Assembly (NCBI GenBank): GCA_004357415.1
Contig: SMVY01000042.1
Location: forward strand, 1-12,560
Reading direction: 5' to 3'
Source of the DNA: Gemmatimonadota bacterium
GTDB lineage: Bacteria; Gemmatimonadota; Gemmatimonadetes; Gemmatimonadales; GWC2-71-9
Length of the DNA: 12,560 nucleotides
In this document: positions 1-6,259 of the stretch, piece after piece
How positions within the stretch are numbered: position 1 is the stretch's first letter
Layout of the letters: the number at the start of each line of letters is the position of its first letter
Made by a program: the position numbers and the translations under genes
Notes under the pieces: model-generated
Seen by the model: only the letters and a program-made list of their open reading frames with translations
The model's database searches: none
What the model was told of the DNA's origin: nothing

Positions 1-1100
1 CCGCGCAGGATCGAACGGGCCGCAATGTACATCAGGCTCACCACTCCGAGCGGATATAGGAAACCGTACCACGCCGGGATCTTCATCCCCACCGACACCA
101 GCGCCCAGAACAGCACCGAAAGCGCCGTGGCCACCGCGCCGCCGATCAGCAATGCTGGCACGTCCCCCACCAATCCGACGATCAGCAACGCCGGCGGCGC
201 CAACCAGAATACTCCCACCAGCGAGAAGAACACCGGCAGCAAGGACCGTTGCACTGGATATTCGTGCAGCGATTGCCGGCCACCGAGGTACAGGTTCTTC
301 GACCATCCCTCCACCAGTTGCCCCAAGCCCCGGTACATCCTGGTGGCCATCAATTCGGTGGCGAAGGCAAAGAACACCCGGCGACCGGCGGCGGCGGTCC
401 GTTGCGCCAGCGCCAGGTCCTCCGCCACCGCATCCTTGACGCTCGCGTGGGTGCCCAGCGCTTCGTAGGACCGGCGGGGCATCATGATGAACTGCCCGTT
501 GGCGATCATCGAGCGGCTCGACTTGGACCGGTTGACGGCACGCGGGTGGTAGCGCACTCCGAGCAGGGCCCACACCTGCGGCATGATGACCCGCTCCCAG
601 AAACCCAGGCACAACTGGTGCGGCGCCACCGTGACCAGGTCCGCCGCCTGCGCGTGCAGCGCGCCGACCGCGTGGCCGATCAGCTCGGGGCCGTGGACGG
701 TATCCGCGTCGGTGAACAGCAGGATGTCCGCCTTCGCGACGCGATATCCCTGGTGGCAAGCCCACGGCTTGCCGAACCAGCCCGGGGGAATCTCCTCGCC
801 CTCCACCAGTCGGATCCGCGGGTCCCGCGCCGCGCATCGCCTGACGATCGCGGCTGTTTCATCCGTGGACCGGTCGTCGACCACGATGATCTCCAGCGAA
901 TCGTAGGATGACGCCATCACCGATTCCAGCACCGTCCCGATGTTGGCTTCCTCGTTCCGGGCGGGGATGATGACGCTGACCGGTTCTCCCGAGGCTGGGG
1001 GAAAGTCGGCCAATCGGGGGGTGCGGCTGCCCAGGCGGATCAGCAAGAAAAAAGGCCCCAACCACAGGGCCGCGATGAGCAGTTCGACGGGAATCGTCAC
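1..1100 (-). CDS. Family 2 membrane glycosyltransferase, HpnB/CrtQ-like (C-terminus cut by window edge)
   Basis: The minus strand is open from a GTG at 1100 to the left edge (366 codons, no stop). Residues 1-22 form a hydrophobic N-terminal helix. A GT-A fold follows, with VSVIIPARNEE (about 41-51), the nucleotide-binding DDRSTD at 75-80, TDAD at 130-133 as the DxD metal/sugar-nucleotide motif, and AED at 226-228 as the likely catalytic base. Several hydrophobic segments follow from about 287 onward. This layout fits polytopic GT2 enzymes that glycosylate lipids, such as the hopanoid-associated HpnB or the carotenoid enzyme CrtQ; the substrate cannot be told. The gene lies 7 nt after the stop of the preceding minus-strand gene, so the two are probably co-transcribed. 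The start is uncertain: GGAGG (1106-1102) is only 1 nt from the GTG but 7 nt from an ATT at 1094-1092. Confidence 0.85.
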   Translation of the reverse strand, partial: MTIPVELLIAALWLGPFFLLIRLGSRTPRLADFPPASGEPVSVIIPARNEEANIGTVLESVMASSYDSLEIIVVDDRSTDETAAIVRRCAARDPRIRLVEGEEIPPGWFGKPWACHQGYRVAKADILLFTDADTVHGPELIGHAVGALHAQAADLVTVAPHQLCLGFWERVIMPQVWALLGVRYHPRAVNRSKSSRSMIANGQFIMMPRRSYEALGTHASVKDAVAEDLALAQRTAAAGRRVFFAFATELMATRMYRGLGQLVEGWSKNLYLGGRQSLHEYPVQRSLLPVFFSLVGVFWLAPPALLIVGLVGDVPALLIGGAVATALSVLFWALVSVGMKIPAWYGFLYPLGVVSLMYIAARSILR

Positions 1101-1107
1101 CCCTCCG

Positions 1108-1629
1108 TCACGTCTGTGCCGGTCGGGTGACCGAGGCCAGTTGTTCCTCGATGGCTTCGAGCTGGCGCTCGATATCGCTCTCGTCGAAGTCCGCTCCGGA
1201 GGAGGGAACACCGTTTTGACTGAAGAGCGTTGCCACCAGTGCGTCGGTGTATCCCACCACCGCCACGGCGATGCCCTTGTCGAGAACACTGTTGAGGCGC
1301 ATCATGATGGCCAGGCCGGTTCGAGCCCGCATGGCCGCCAGCACTGGAGACAGTGTCCGGGTCAACAGCCCCCGCAGGTATTGCATTTCCTCCACCACCT
1401 CGCCGGCGGCCAATCCTCGCGCCGCCGCCACTCGGCCGTAGTGTTCGCACACGTCGAACCACACCGTCTTGGTCTCACGACGATACGGTCCCACCATTTC
1501 GATGATGATGTCGAGGATGAGCTTCAACTCCCGCTCGACAGTCGAACGGGCTATTGTGTTCGAAGACGTAAGACGGTCGCCTAGCCACGCGGCCCACTGG
1601 TCGATCATTGCATCGCGCTGTTCGGCCAT
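1108..1629 (-). CDS. Small all-helical regulator-like protein resembling the RsbRD N-terminal domain
   Basis: From ATG 1629 this gives 173 residues, predicted to be almost entirely helical and without a signal peptide. The central stretch (roughly residues 8-140) has a WAAWLGDRL segment, a VERELKLILDIIIEMV helix, an AAGEVVEEMQYLRGLLTR helix and a VLDKGIAVAVVGYTDALVATL helix. This pattern recalls the RsbRD_N (H-kinase N-terminal) domain that precedes STAS or kinase domains in stress-signalling proteins. No STAS, kinase or GGDEF domain follows; the C-terminus is a short acidic tail. The reading frame stays open to an ATG at 1752, but that would cross the start of the divergent LD-carboxypeptidase gene at 1722, so 1629 is preferred; no strong ribosome site decides it. 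It sits 7 nt upstream of the glycosyltransferase. Family assignment is by eye and moderate. Confidence 0.6.
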   Translation of the reverse strand: MAEQRDAMIDQWAAWLGDRLTSSNTIARSTVERELKLILDIIIEMVGPYRRETKTVWFDVCEHYGRVAAARGLAAGEVVEEMQYLRGLLTRTLSPVLAAMRARTGLAIMMRLNSVLDKGIAVAVVGYTDALVATLFSQNGVPSSGADFDESDIERQLEAIEEQLASVTRPAQT

Positions 1630-1721
1630 CGCCTGACCGGCCGCGTCCAATGCTGGGTGCGAAGCTCGCAGTTGCGTCTCCCGGTGGAATGTTGAGGGGG
1701 GAAAGTTACAGCGGAGGGGCA

Positions 1722-2681
1722 ATGGCGTCAAAAGCAATCCGTCCACCGGCACTCAAAGCCGGTAGCCGCATCGGGTTGGTTGCACCGGCCGGACCGATCC
1801 TGGAGCGGGACGACATCCGCCGCGCGGTGGAACAGTGCCAAGCCCTTGGCTACCAAGCGGTTGTCGGGGAAAACGCCCACGCCAAGTACGGCTACCTCGC
1901 CGGCACCGACCCCCAACGCCTGGCCGACCTCAACAGCGCGCTGACCGATCCGTCGCTCGACGCAATCTGGTGCCTGCGTGGAGGTTACGGAACGCCTCGG
2001 CTGTTGCCGCGAGTGGCATACTCCGCCGTGGCTGATCATCCCAAAATCGTCATCGGGTTCTCCGACATTACCGCGCTCCTTCACGCACTGGCCCATCAAG
2101 CGGGGATCATCACGTTCCACGGCCCGGTGGCCAGGGAACCGCTCAGCGCTTTCAGCCGCGACGCCATGATGCGGGTCGTTGCCGGCACTGATGCTGCCGG
2201 TGTCCTGCCACCGGCACCCACGTCCGACGATGCCCTGGTCGGGACCGATGGGCGCATCGTGACACTGCGAGGGGGCAGGGCTGAGGGCCCCCTGTTCGGC
2301 GGCAACCTGACCATCATGTGCCATCTCGTCGGAACGCCATATCTACCAACACTCGATGGCGCGCTCCTGTTCCTTGAAGAAGTCTCGGAAGATCTCTACG
2401 CCGTCGATCGATGCTTGGTGCATCTGCGTAACGCCGGAATTCTCGAACGCCTGGCCGGGATCATCATCGGCCGCTTCACCGACCTGACCCGGGCAACCCC
2501 GTCCGGAGCCCTGGGCTTTGAGGAAGTGCTCGAAACCCACCTCGGCTCCTTGGGAATCCCCGTCGCCTTCGGTTTCCCCATCGGCCATATCGCCGACCAA
2601 TGGACCCTACCCCTAGGTGTAGTCGCCCGCCTAGATGCCGACGCCGGAACGCTCGAACTCCTAGAACCAGCCGTCAGCTAG
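1722..2681 (+). CDS. ldcA: LD-carboxypeptidase, peptidase family S66
   Basis: The 319-residue product is a cytoplasmic S66 serine peptidase. Such enzymes cleave the L,D bond releasing terminal D-Ala from murein tetrapeptides during peptidoglycan recycling. Visible family marks are the N-terminal VAPAGP (20-25), RGGYG at 86-90, the nucleophile in GFSD (Ser114), GGNL at 193-196, the catalytic glutamate in LFLEE (Glu219) and the histidine in PIGH (His289). The spacing matches the Ser-Glu-His triad of characterised LdcA proteins closely. The start at 1722 is chosen because GGAGGGG lies at 1713-1719; an in-frame ATG at 1608 would overlap the divergent gene. No export signal is seen. The related immunity protein MccF is a less likely alternative, since the length suits LdcA. 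It heads a plus-strand group with the hydrolase and Nudix genes. Confidence 0.92.
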   Translation: MASKAIRPPALKAGSRIGLVAPAGPILERDDIRRAVEQCQALGYQAVVGENAHAKYGYLAGTDPQRLADLNSALTDPSLDAIWCLRGGYGTPRLLPRVAYSAVADHPKIVIGFSDITALLHALAHQAGIITFHGPVAREPLSAFSRDAMMRVVAGTDAAGVLPPAPTSDDALVGTDGRIVTLRGGRAEGPLFGGNLTIMCHLVGTPYLPTLDGALLFLEEVSEDLYAVDRCLVHLRNAGILERLAGIIIGRFTDLTRATPSGALGFEEVLETHLGSLGIPVAFGFPIGHIADQWTLPLGVVARLDADAGTLELLEPAVS

Positions 2682-2695
2682 GCCCCACACCCAAA

Positions 2696-2779
2696 CGCCC
2701 TACGCCCTACGCCCTACGCCCTAAACATTACTACTTACTCAACCACTCACTATTCACCATTCAATATTCAATATTCCCC
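2696..2779 (+). repeat. Drifting heptanucleotide tandem array (12 units, 84 nt)
   Basis: The whole stretch divides into twelve consecutive 7-nt units with no remainder. Four perfect CGCCCTA units (2696-2723) are followed by AACATTA, CTACTTA, CTCAACC, ACTCACT, ATTCACC, ATTCAAT, ATTCAAT and ATTCCCC, the last ending one base before the ATG of the next gene. Adjacent units are alike but the sequence changes along the array, from GC-rich to AT-rich, unlike the surrounding coding DNA. It lies between the LD-carboxypeptidase stop and the hydrolase start. Heptanucleotide intergenic repeats of this general sort (STRRs) are known from filamentous cyanobacteria. Slipped-strand copying is the likely origin; any function is unknown. 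Confidence 0.85.
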
Positions 2780-3622
2780 ATGTCCACTCCCTCCCTCACC
2801 AAACACCTCCTCTCCGGTTCCCTGGGCGACCTCCTCGTCGATGTCCGCACCGGCGACCGGTCTTCCCCCCGGCCTGCGGTGCTCGTCATTCACGGATTCA
2901 AAGGGTTCAAGGACTGGGGCATGTTCCCCCCACTGGCCGACCGGCTGGCCAACGCCGGTTTCACCGCGGTCAGCTTCAACTTGTCGGGGAGCGGCGCCGA
3001 CGACGCCGGCGAGTTTTCCCTCCTCGATCGATTCGCCCACGCCACCTACCGCGACGACCTCGAAGACATCGACCGCATGTTGCGGGCGATCGCGGAAGGC
3101 GACTTGGAGTTCCCGGCGCCGACCAGCATCGGCGTGGTGGGACACTCACGCGGCGGAGGCGCCGCCGTGTTGATGGCCGGCGACCCGAGGATCGACGCCC
3201 TCGTTACCTGGGCCGGGGTCGGCACCATCCGCCGTTGGTCGGACGACGACATGAAACTGTGGCAGGAGCGGGGGGTACTGGAGATTCTCAATGCCCGCAC
3301 CGGACAGGTCATGGAGCTGCACGACGAAGCTCGCCGGGAAATCGAAGCCGAAGCCGAGGGGGCCCTTGACATCGAACGCGCCGCGGCCCGGGTAACGGCG
3401 CCGTGGCTCATCATCCACGGCGATCAGGACGAAGCGGTACCCGTAGACGAAGCCCGGCGGCTGGCCGCCGTATCCACCCGCCGGGGGACTGACACCGAAC
3501 TCGTTGTTATCGAGGGAGCCGGCCATACTTTCGGCGCCGCTCATCCGTTCGCCGGCATGACGCCGCATCTGCAGGAGGCCATGGACCAGACGGTCGGTTG
3601 GTTTAGCCGGCACCTGGGATGA
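2780..3622 (+). CDS. Alpha/beta hydrolase (dienelactone hydrolase / prolyl-oligopeptidase-like)
   Basis: The 280-residue product is a single-domain alpha/beta hydrolase without a signal peptide, so probably cytoplasmic. The oxyanion-hole strand ends in VIHGF (36-40), the nucleophile elbow is GHSRGG with Ser123, the acid is in HGDQDEAVP (Asp217, with Asp215 as alternative) and the base is His249 in GAGHTF. Size and motif order match esterase/dienelactone-hydrolase-like proteins; the substrate cannot be predicted. The frame is open further upstream to 2600, but that would overlap the LD-carboxypeptidase gene and read the heptamer array, so ATG 2780 is chosen although no Shine-Dalgarno sequence precedes it. 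The array directly abuts this ATG. Its stop overlaps the start of the Nudix gene by 4 nt (ATGA), implying translational coupling. Confidence 0.88.
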   Translation: MSTPSLTKHLLSGSLGDLLVDVRTGDRSSPRPAVLVIHGFKGFKDWGMFPPLADRLANAGFTAVSFNLSGSGADDAGEFSLLDRFAHATYRDDLEDIDRMLRAIAEGDLEFPAPTSIGVVGHSRGGGAAVLMAGDPRIDALVTWAGVGTIRRWSDDDMKLWQERGVLEILNARTGQVMELHDEARREIEAEAEGALDIERAAARVTAPWLIIHGDQDEAVPVDEARRLAAVSTRRGTDTELVVIEGAGHTFGAAHPFAGMTPHLQEAMDQTVGWFSRHLG

Positions 3623-4221
3623 TGGCCCAGCGAAGTTTGGTCCGACCGGGGTTTCTCGACCTGTTGCACGGGCACATGGTCGATGCGGAACCCAGGGTGG
3701 TAGACGACCCTGCGCTGGCCCAGGCGGCCGTGGCCTTGGTCGTGGCCCCGGATCCTTTCTCGATATTGTTCATCCGCAGGGCCGTCAGGGCCGGCGATCC
3801 CTGGTCGGGCCAGATGGCCCTCCCTGGAGGACGGGCGTCGCCGGGTGACGCCGATCTCAAGGAAACCGCCATGCGGGAAACCCGGGAAGAGGTGGCCATC
3901 GCCCTGGGTGGCGGTCGGTACCTCGGTCAACTCGACGACGTCGCTCCTCGTACCCCCGACCTGCCGCCCCTCATGGTCAGGCCCTTCGTGTTCGTCCTCC
4001 CTCGGCGGGTCAGTCCCCGTCCCTGCAGCCAGGAAGTGGAGCAGGCCCTCTGGCTGCCGGTAGCAGACTTCGTGAGGCCGGGGGTGTACCGGGCAGTATC
4101 GCTGACCATCAAGGGAACCGTGCGGGTCTTTCCCGGATACCGGGTGGGATCCGATACCGTTTGGGGAATGACCGAGAGAATCATCACACCCCTGTTCCGC
4201 TCCCTGAACCTGATCCCCTGA
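3619..4221 (+). CDS. Nudix hydrolase, CoA-pyrophosphatase-like (UPF0035/NudL type)
   Basis: The 200-residue product has the Nudix signature embedded in the form typical of CoA diphosphatases: DPWSGQMALPGG (60-71), then 14 residues, then RETREEVAI (86-94). The spacing between the GG and the RE is the same as in NudL-type enzymes, and the usual glycine of the box is alanine (Ala93), also common there. Glu87, Glu90 and Glu91 are the expected metal ligands. Such enzymes split CoA or acyl-CoA into phosphopantetheine compounds and 3',5'-ADP; substrate specificity within Nudix proteins is hard to predict, so this is family-level only. The first ATG (3619) forms an ATGA overlap with the hydrolase stop; a second ATG follows at 3622. 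No clear terminator with a T-run follows. Confidence 0.88.
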   Translation: MMAQRSLVRPGFLDLLHGHMVDAEPRVVDDPALAQAAVALVVAPDPFSILFIRRAVRAGDPWSGQMALPGGRASPGDADLKETAMRETREEVAIALGGGRYLGQLDDVAPRTPDLPPLMVRPFVFVLPRRVSPRPCSQEVEQALWLPVADFVRPGVYRAVSLTIKGTVRVFPGYRVGSDTVWGMTERIITPLFRSLNLIP

Positions 4222-4272
4222 TCTTCTTTCGCTGTAACTTATTTATTGACAACTGATTAACTAAGGCGGCTG

Positions 4273-4292
4273 GATTTCGTTCACCCGAAATC
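4273..4292. promoter_or_regulatory. 20-nt inverted repeat upstream of the metal-regulated promoter
   Basis: GATTTCG (4273-4279) and CGAAATC (4286-4292) are perfect 7-nt arms around a 6-nt centre (TTCACC). The element lies between the Nudix stop and the -35 of the next operon, about 22 nt upstream of that -35. No T-run follows on the plus strand, so it is a poor intrinsic terminator for the Nudix transcript. An operator for a second dimeric regulator is the other possibility. Confidence 0.45.
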
Positions 4293-4313
4293 AAAGAGTG
4301 GTGTGGCGCAAAC

Positions 4314-4342
4314 TTGCAATTGGTCAGGACGTATAGTAAAAT
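4314..4342 (+). promoter_or_regulatory. Sigma70-like promoter of the iron operon
   Basis: A -35 hexamer TTGCAA (4314-4319) and a -10 hexamer TAAAAT (4337-4342) are separated by exactly 17 nt. This would start transcription near 4349, giving a leader of roughly 20 nt before the ATG at 4368. TATAGT at 4332-4337 looks like a -10 too, but has no suitably spaced -35. The proposed -10 touches the DtxR-type operator. Confidence 0.6.
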
Positions 4343-4355
4343 TAGGCAACCCTAA
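4342..4355. promoter_or_regulatory. DtxR/IdeR-type metal-regulator operator
   Basis: TTAGG (4342-4346), CAAC and CCTAA (4351-4355) form a perfect 5-4-5 dyad. The 14 bases agree with 11 of the first 14 bases of the DtxR/IdeR consensus (TTAGGTTAGCCTAA). It covers the end of the proposed -10 and the predicted start point, so a bound repressor would block RNA polymerase. The next gene encodes a DtxR-family protein, which makes autoregulation and control of the whole operon likely. No second copy was found elsewhere in the window. Confidence 0.75.
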
Positions 4356-4367
4356 ATACGGCAGCCC

Positions 4368-5054
4368 ATGACCGCTCTTACCGCCGATGAACTGACCACG
4401 TCCGTCGAGGACTACCTCAAGGCCATCTACGCCATCACCCGGCAGGGCCACCCGGCCACCACCAGCGAAATTGCCCACTGGCTGAACCTCTCACCGCCGT
4501 CGGTGAGCGGCATGGTCAAGCGCTTAGCGGAGCAAGGGCTCCTGGAGTACCAGCCCTACAAGGGGGTCGAACTGACGGCCAAGGGCCGGCGAGGGGCGCT
4601 CACCATACTCCGGCGCCACCGGATCATCGAAGCGTATCTGGTGGAACGGCTGGGCTACAGTTGGGACTCGGTCCACCAAGAGGCGGAACGGCTGGAACAC
4701 GCCGTTTCGGAAGTGCTGATCGAACGCATGGCCGACGCCCTCGGCAACCCCGAGTTCGATCCCCACGGTGATCCGATTCCCCGACCCGATGGCTCCATGG
4801 CGGAGGCAACGTCCACCCCCATGCCCGACATCGAGGTGGGCCAGGAAGGCGTGTTGCATCAGGTTCGCAGCAACGATGCCGAGCAGCTCCGGTTCATTGC
4901 CTCCGTGGGTCTGAAACCGGGCACGGTCTTCACCGTCGTCGCTCAGCAGCCGTTCCACGGACCAACCACCATTCGCATCGGAGATACCGAGCAAGTGATC
5001 GGGCATGAGCTCGGTTCTCTACTTCGGTGCGAAGTAAGCGGAGAGCAAGGATGA
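4368..5054 (+). CDS. DtxR-family metal-dependent repressor, three-domain (IdeR-like layout, MntR-like ligands)
   Basis: The 228-residue product has an N-terminal winged helix (about 10-75, with SEIAHWLNLSPPSVSGMVKRL as the HTH and GVELTAKGR as the wing), a metal-binding dimerisation domain (about 76-145, ending DPHGDPIP) and a C-terminal SH3/FeoA-like domain (about 155-225). By alignment with IdeR/MntR the metal ligands are Asp15, His84, Glu88, His103, Glu107, Glu110 and His111. The positions that are Met10 and Cys102 in DtxR/IdeR are Asp15 and Glu107 here, as in MntR. It probably binds the TTAGG/CCTAA operator just upstream and represses the operon when Mn(II) or Fe(II) is plentiful. No strong Shine-Dalgarno is seen before ATG 4368. 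Its stop overlaps the next start (ATGA at 5051). Metal specificity is uncertain, so no symbol is given. Confidence 0.93.
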   Translation: MTALTADELTTSVEDYLKAIYAITRQGHPATTSEIAHWLNLSPPSVSGMVKRLAEQGLLEYQPYKGVELTAKGRRGALTILRRHRIIEAYLVERLGYSWDSVHQEAERLEHAVSEVLIERMADALGNPEFDPHGDPIPRPDGSMAEATSTPMPDIEVGQEGVLHQVRSNDAEQLRFIASVGLKPGTVFTVVAQQPFHGPTTIRIGDTEQVIGHELGSLLRCEVSGEQG

Positions 5055-6259
5055 CCATGCGATTCGTCGTGCCGGTCCTTTCGGCGGCTTTGATGCTGGC
5101 AGCATGCGGTGAAATCGGTACCGAAGCGCCGGCCGATGGAGACGTTTTCGATGGGCCACTCCCGGGACTTACGCCCGAGGAGCTCGCCGCCTTCGTGAAG
5201 GGCGACGAGGTGTTCGGCTTCGCCTTCTCGCCCGCGTTGGGGCTGGGGCCCATTTTCAACAACGTTTCCTGTGCCTCATGCCACAGCGGCGATGGCCGCG
5301 GCCGGCCTGAGAACGCTCTGACCCGGTTCAGCCGCAGCGCCACCGATCCGGCGCTCGATATCGGCGGTCCCCAGTTGCAGGACAAGGCAACCCCCGGCGC
5401 CACACCCGAGACGCTGCCCGCCGGCGTCCTGACCTCGCTGCGCCTCCCGCCGCCGGTGTTCGGCACCGGCTTGATAGCGGCCATTCCCGTGGCCACCATC
5501 CTGGCCAACGCCGATCCCAATGATCAGGACGATGACGGCATTTCCGGCAGGCCCAACATGGTGGTGCCGGCGGCGTTCGTGCCCCTCGACGAGCCCGGCG
5601 GCGGTTCGGGGCCTCAGCTGGGACGGTTCAGCCGCAAGGCGCAGGTTACCAGCCTGCTGCAACAAATCACCGAGGCGTATCACCAGGACATGGGCGTTAC
5701 CTCGGACTTTCTCCCGGCGGAGAACGTAAACCCCCAAGTCGGCACCCCCACCGAAACCGCCGACTTGGCGGTCGACCCCGAGCTCCCTATGGCCGACCTG
5801 CGTGCCGTGATCCACTACGTCCGACTACTGGCCCCGCCGGCGCCGGGACCGGACACGCCTCAGCGGCAACTGGGGGCCAACCTGTTCGGTCAAATCGGCT
5901 GCGCTCGATGCCATACACCGGTAATGCAAACCGGCTCAAACGTCATCCAAGCCCTGGCCTTCAAGCCGGTAACGCTGTACTCCGATCTGCTGCTCCACGA
6001 CATGGGAGACGCCCTGGCCGACAACCGGCCCGATGGTCAGGCAACCGGTCGGGAATGGAAGACAACGCCGTTGTGGGGGTTGCGCCTGATGCGGCAGTTT
6101 CTCAACGGCCAGGCGTTCCTGCTTCACGACGGGAGTGCCGGATCCGTCGAAGACGCCGTGATCAGGCATGGTGGCGAGGCCCAAGTTGCCCGAGACGCGT
6201 TCGTGAATCTTTCCGCGGACGACCGGGCCGCCCTGCTCGATTTCGTGGAGTCGCGATGA
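5051..6259 (+). CDS. Di-haem c-type cytochrome lipoprotein, DHOR/DUF1111 family
   Basis: From ATG 5051 the product has 402 residues. It begins with a signal peptide ending in the lipobox LAAC, so Cys19 would be lipidated and the protein membrane-attached in the periplasm. There are two CxxCH haem sites: CASCH at 74-78 and CARCH at 284-288. The second is followed by a YSDLLLHDMG segment (310-319) and KTTPLWGLR, which are typical of the di-haem oxidoreductase family once called DUF1111 or 'thiol oxidoreductase', distantly related to cytochrome c peroxidases. The substrate of this family is not settled; members often lie beside iron-related genes such as imelysins. GGAGAG at 5040-5045 supports 5051 (an ATG at 5057 is also possible). 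It overlaps the repressor gene and the Rieske gene by 4 nt each. Confidence 0.9.
   Translation: MTMRFVVPVLSAALMLAACGEIGTEAPADGDVFDGPLPGLTPEELAAFVKGDEVFGFAFSPALGLGPIFNNVSCASCHSGDGRGRPENALTRFSRSATDPALDIGGPQLQDKATPGATPETLPAGVLTSLRLPPPVFGTGLIAAIPVATILANADPNDQDDDGISGRPNMVVPAAFVPLDEPGGGSGPQLGRFSRKAQVTSLLQQITEAYHQDMGVTSDFLPAENVNPQVGTPTETADLAVDPELPMADLRAVIHYVRLLAPPAPGPDTPQRQLGANLFGQIGCARCHTPVMQTGSNVIQALAFKPVTLYSDLLLHDMGDALADNRPDGQATGREWKTTPLWGLRLMRQFLNGQAFLLHDGSAGSVEDAVIRHGGEAQVARDAFVNLSADDRAALLDFVESR

Noticed and set aside
940..1584. A plus-strand open frame of 214 codons across the left-hand minus-strand genes.
   Set aside because: It is antisense to the glycosyltransferase and the helical regulator, both of which have coherent protein sequence; the plus-strand translation has none.
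2717..2727. The CCCTAAA-like sequence at the end of the CGCCCTA units resembles a plant-type telomere repeat.
   Set aside because: The unit is CGCCCTA and the match occurs once where the array changes; all neighbours are bacterial genes.
2696..2779. Possible CRISPR array.
   Set aside because: Units are 7 nt with no spacers and they drift in sequence; no cas gene is present in the window.
4246..4251. A perfect TTGACA -35 hexamer upstream of the DtxR gene.
   Set aside because: No acceptable -10 lies 15-19 nt downstream; the TTGCAA/TAAAAT pair is better spaced.
5908..6255. A possible N-terminal extension of the Rieske protein, since the frame is open upstream.
   Set aside because: It would overlap the C-terminal haem region of the DHOR gene; the ATGA start at 6256 gives a proper export signal.
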